This document shows, piece after piece, positions 6,026 to 6,316 of a DNA stretch of 6,316 nucleotides (the first letter of the stretch is position 1; the number at the start of each line of letters is the position of its first letter). The DNA is taken from contig CAUJII010000019.1 in assembly GCA_963205035.1 (NCBI GenBank), positions 1 through 6,316 of the forward strand, given 5' to 3'. The notes beneath the pieces are model-generated. The model was not told the DNA's origin and searched no databases. It saw only the letters and a program-made list of their open reading frames with translations. This stretch comes from Spirochaetota bacterium. Lineage in GTDB: Bacteria; Spirochaetota; Leptospiria; Turneriellales; Turneriellaceae. The translations under genes were made by a program, and so were the position numbers.

Positions 6026-6316
6026 ATGGCAACCATTTCGATGAAAAGTCTGCTCGAAGCAGGCGTACACTTTGGACACCAGACGCGCCGCTGGAATCCA
6101 AAAATGAAAAAATATATCTTTACTGCGCGTAACGGCATCCACATTCTCAATCTTCAAAAAACGATTGTGCTTGCAAAAGACGCATACGAAGCAATGCGCG
6201 ACTTGGCTTCTAAAGGCGGCAAAGTCCTCTTTGTGGGAACTAAAAAGCAAGCGCAGGCCGACGTCGAAAAATCAGCCAGACGCTGTGGTATGTTCTATAT
6301 CAACAACCGCTGGTTA
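6026..6316 (+). CDS. rpsB: 30S ribosomal protein S2, N-terminal part (cut by window end)
   Basis: The first 97 codons of rpsB run to the window end without a stop. The translation begins MATISMKSLLEAGVHFGHQT, the standard S2 opening, then RRWNPKMKKYIFTARNGIHI (21-40), LNLQKT (41-46), a GKVLFVGTKKQAQ segment (65-77) and CGMFYINNRWL (87-97), all conserved S2 signatures. S2 is about 230-300 residues in bacteria, so roughly a third to two fifths is visible. It binds the 30S head/body junction late in assembly and is needed for S1 attachment. The gene is usually followed by tsf, which would lie beyond the window. In enterobacteria S2 represses its own operon through the leader; the hairpins upstream could have a similar role, but this is only inference. 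Confidence 0.97.
   Translation, partial: MATISMKSLLEAGVHFGHQTRRWNPKMKKYIFTARNGIHILNLQKTIVLAKDAYEAMRDLASKGGKVLFVGTKKQAQADVEKSARRCGMFYINNRWL

Overview
The window is a gene-dense piece of a bacterial chromosome with roughly half G+C. It carries four complete genes and two genes cut by the window edges. The organism is a diderm (Gram-negative-type) bacterium, because it encodes a TolC-family outer-membrane factor with a signal peptide. The mix of genes would fit a Leptospirales-type spirochaete, but nothing here proves the lineage. There are no tRNA or rRNA genes, CRISPR arrays, transposases or phage genes.

Layout: positions 1-618 (minus strand) hold the N-terminal 206 codons of a U32-family protein closely resembling TrhP/YegQ, a tRNA wobble-uridine hydroxylation factor. 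A 77-bp gap separates it from a divergent plus-strand pair: a cytosolic monoglyceride-lipase-like alpha/beta hydrolase (696-1559), then a small DCC-family (DUF393) thiol protein (about 1535 or 1583 to 2002). The DCC gene converges on, and overlaps by 9 bp, the 3' end of a large minus-strand membrane protein gene (1994-4078). Upstream of that gene on the same strand is a tolC-family gene (4158-5744). A 281-bp intergenic region follows, with a clear 18-bp palindrome and several hairpins. The window ends in the first 97 codons of rpsB (6026 onward, plus strand).

The most notable item is the 694-residue membrane protein. By eye it aligns end to end with membrane-bound proton/sodium-pumping pyrophosphatases (HppA, M-PPase): same length, about 16 membrane segments, and recognisable counterparts of the main signature regions. 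Most acidic and lysine residues that bind Mg-pyrophosphate are replaced, including all three Asp of the DNVGDNVGD block. The frame is open and intact. It therefore looks like a maintained catalytically dead or repurposed M-PPase paralogue, probably co-transcribed with tolC. A near-perfect operator-like palindrome next to a plausible tolC promoter suggests that this pair is under regulator control. What the pair does together is unknown; an envelope transport or efflux-related role is a guess from context.
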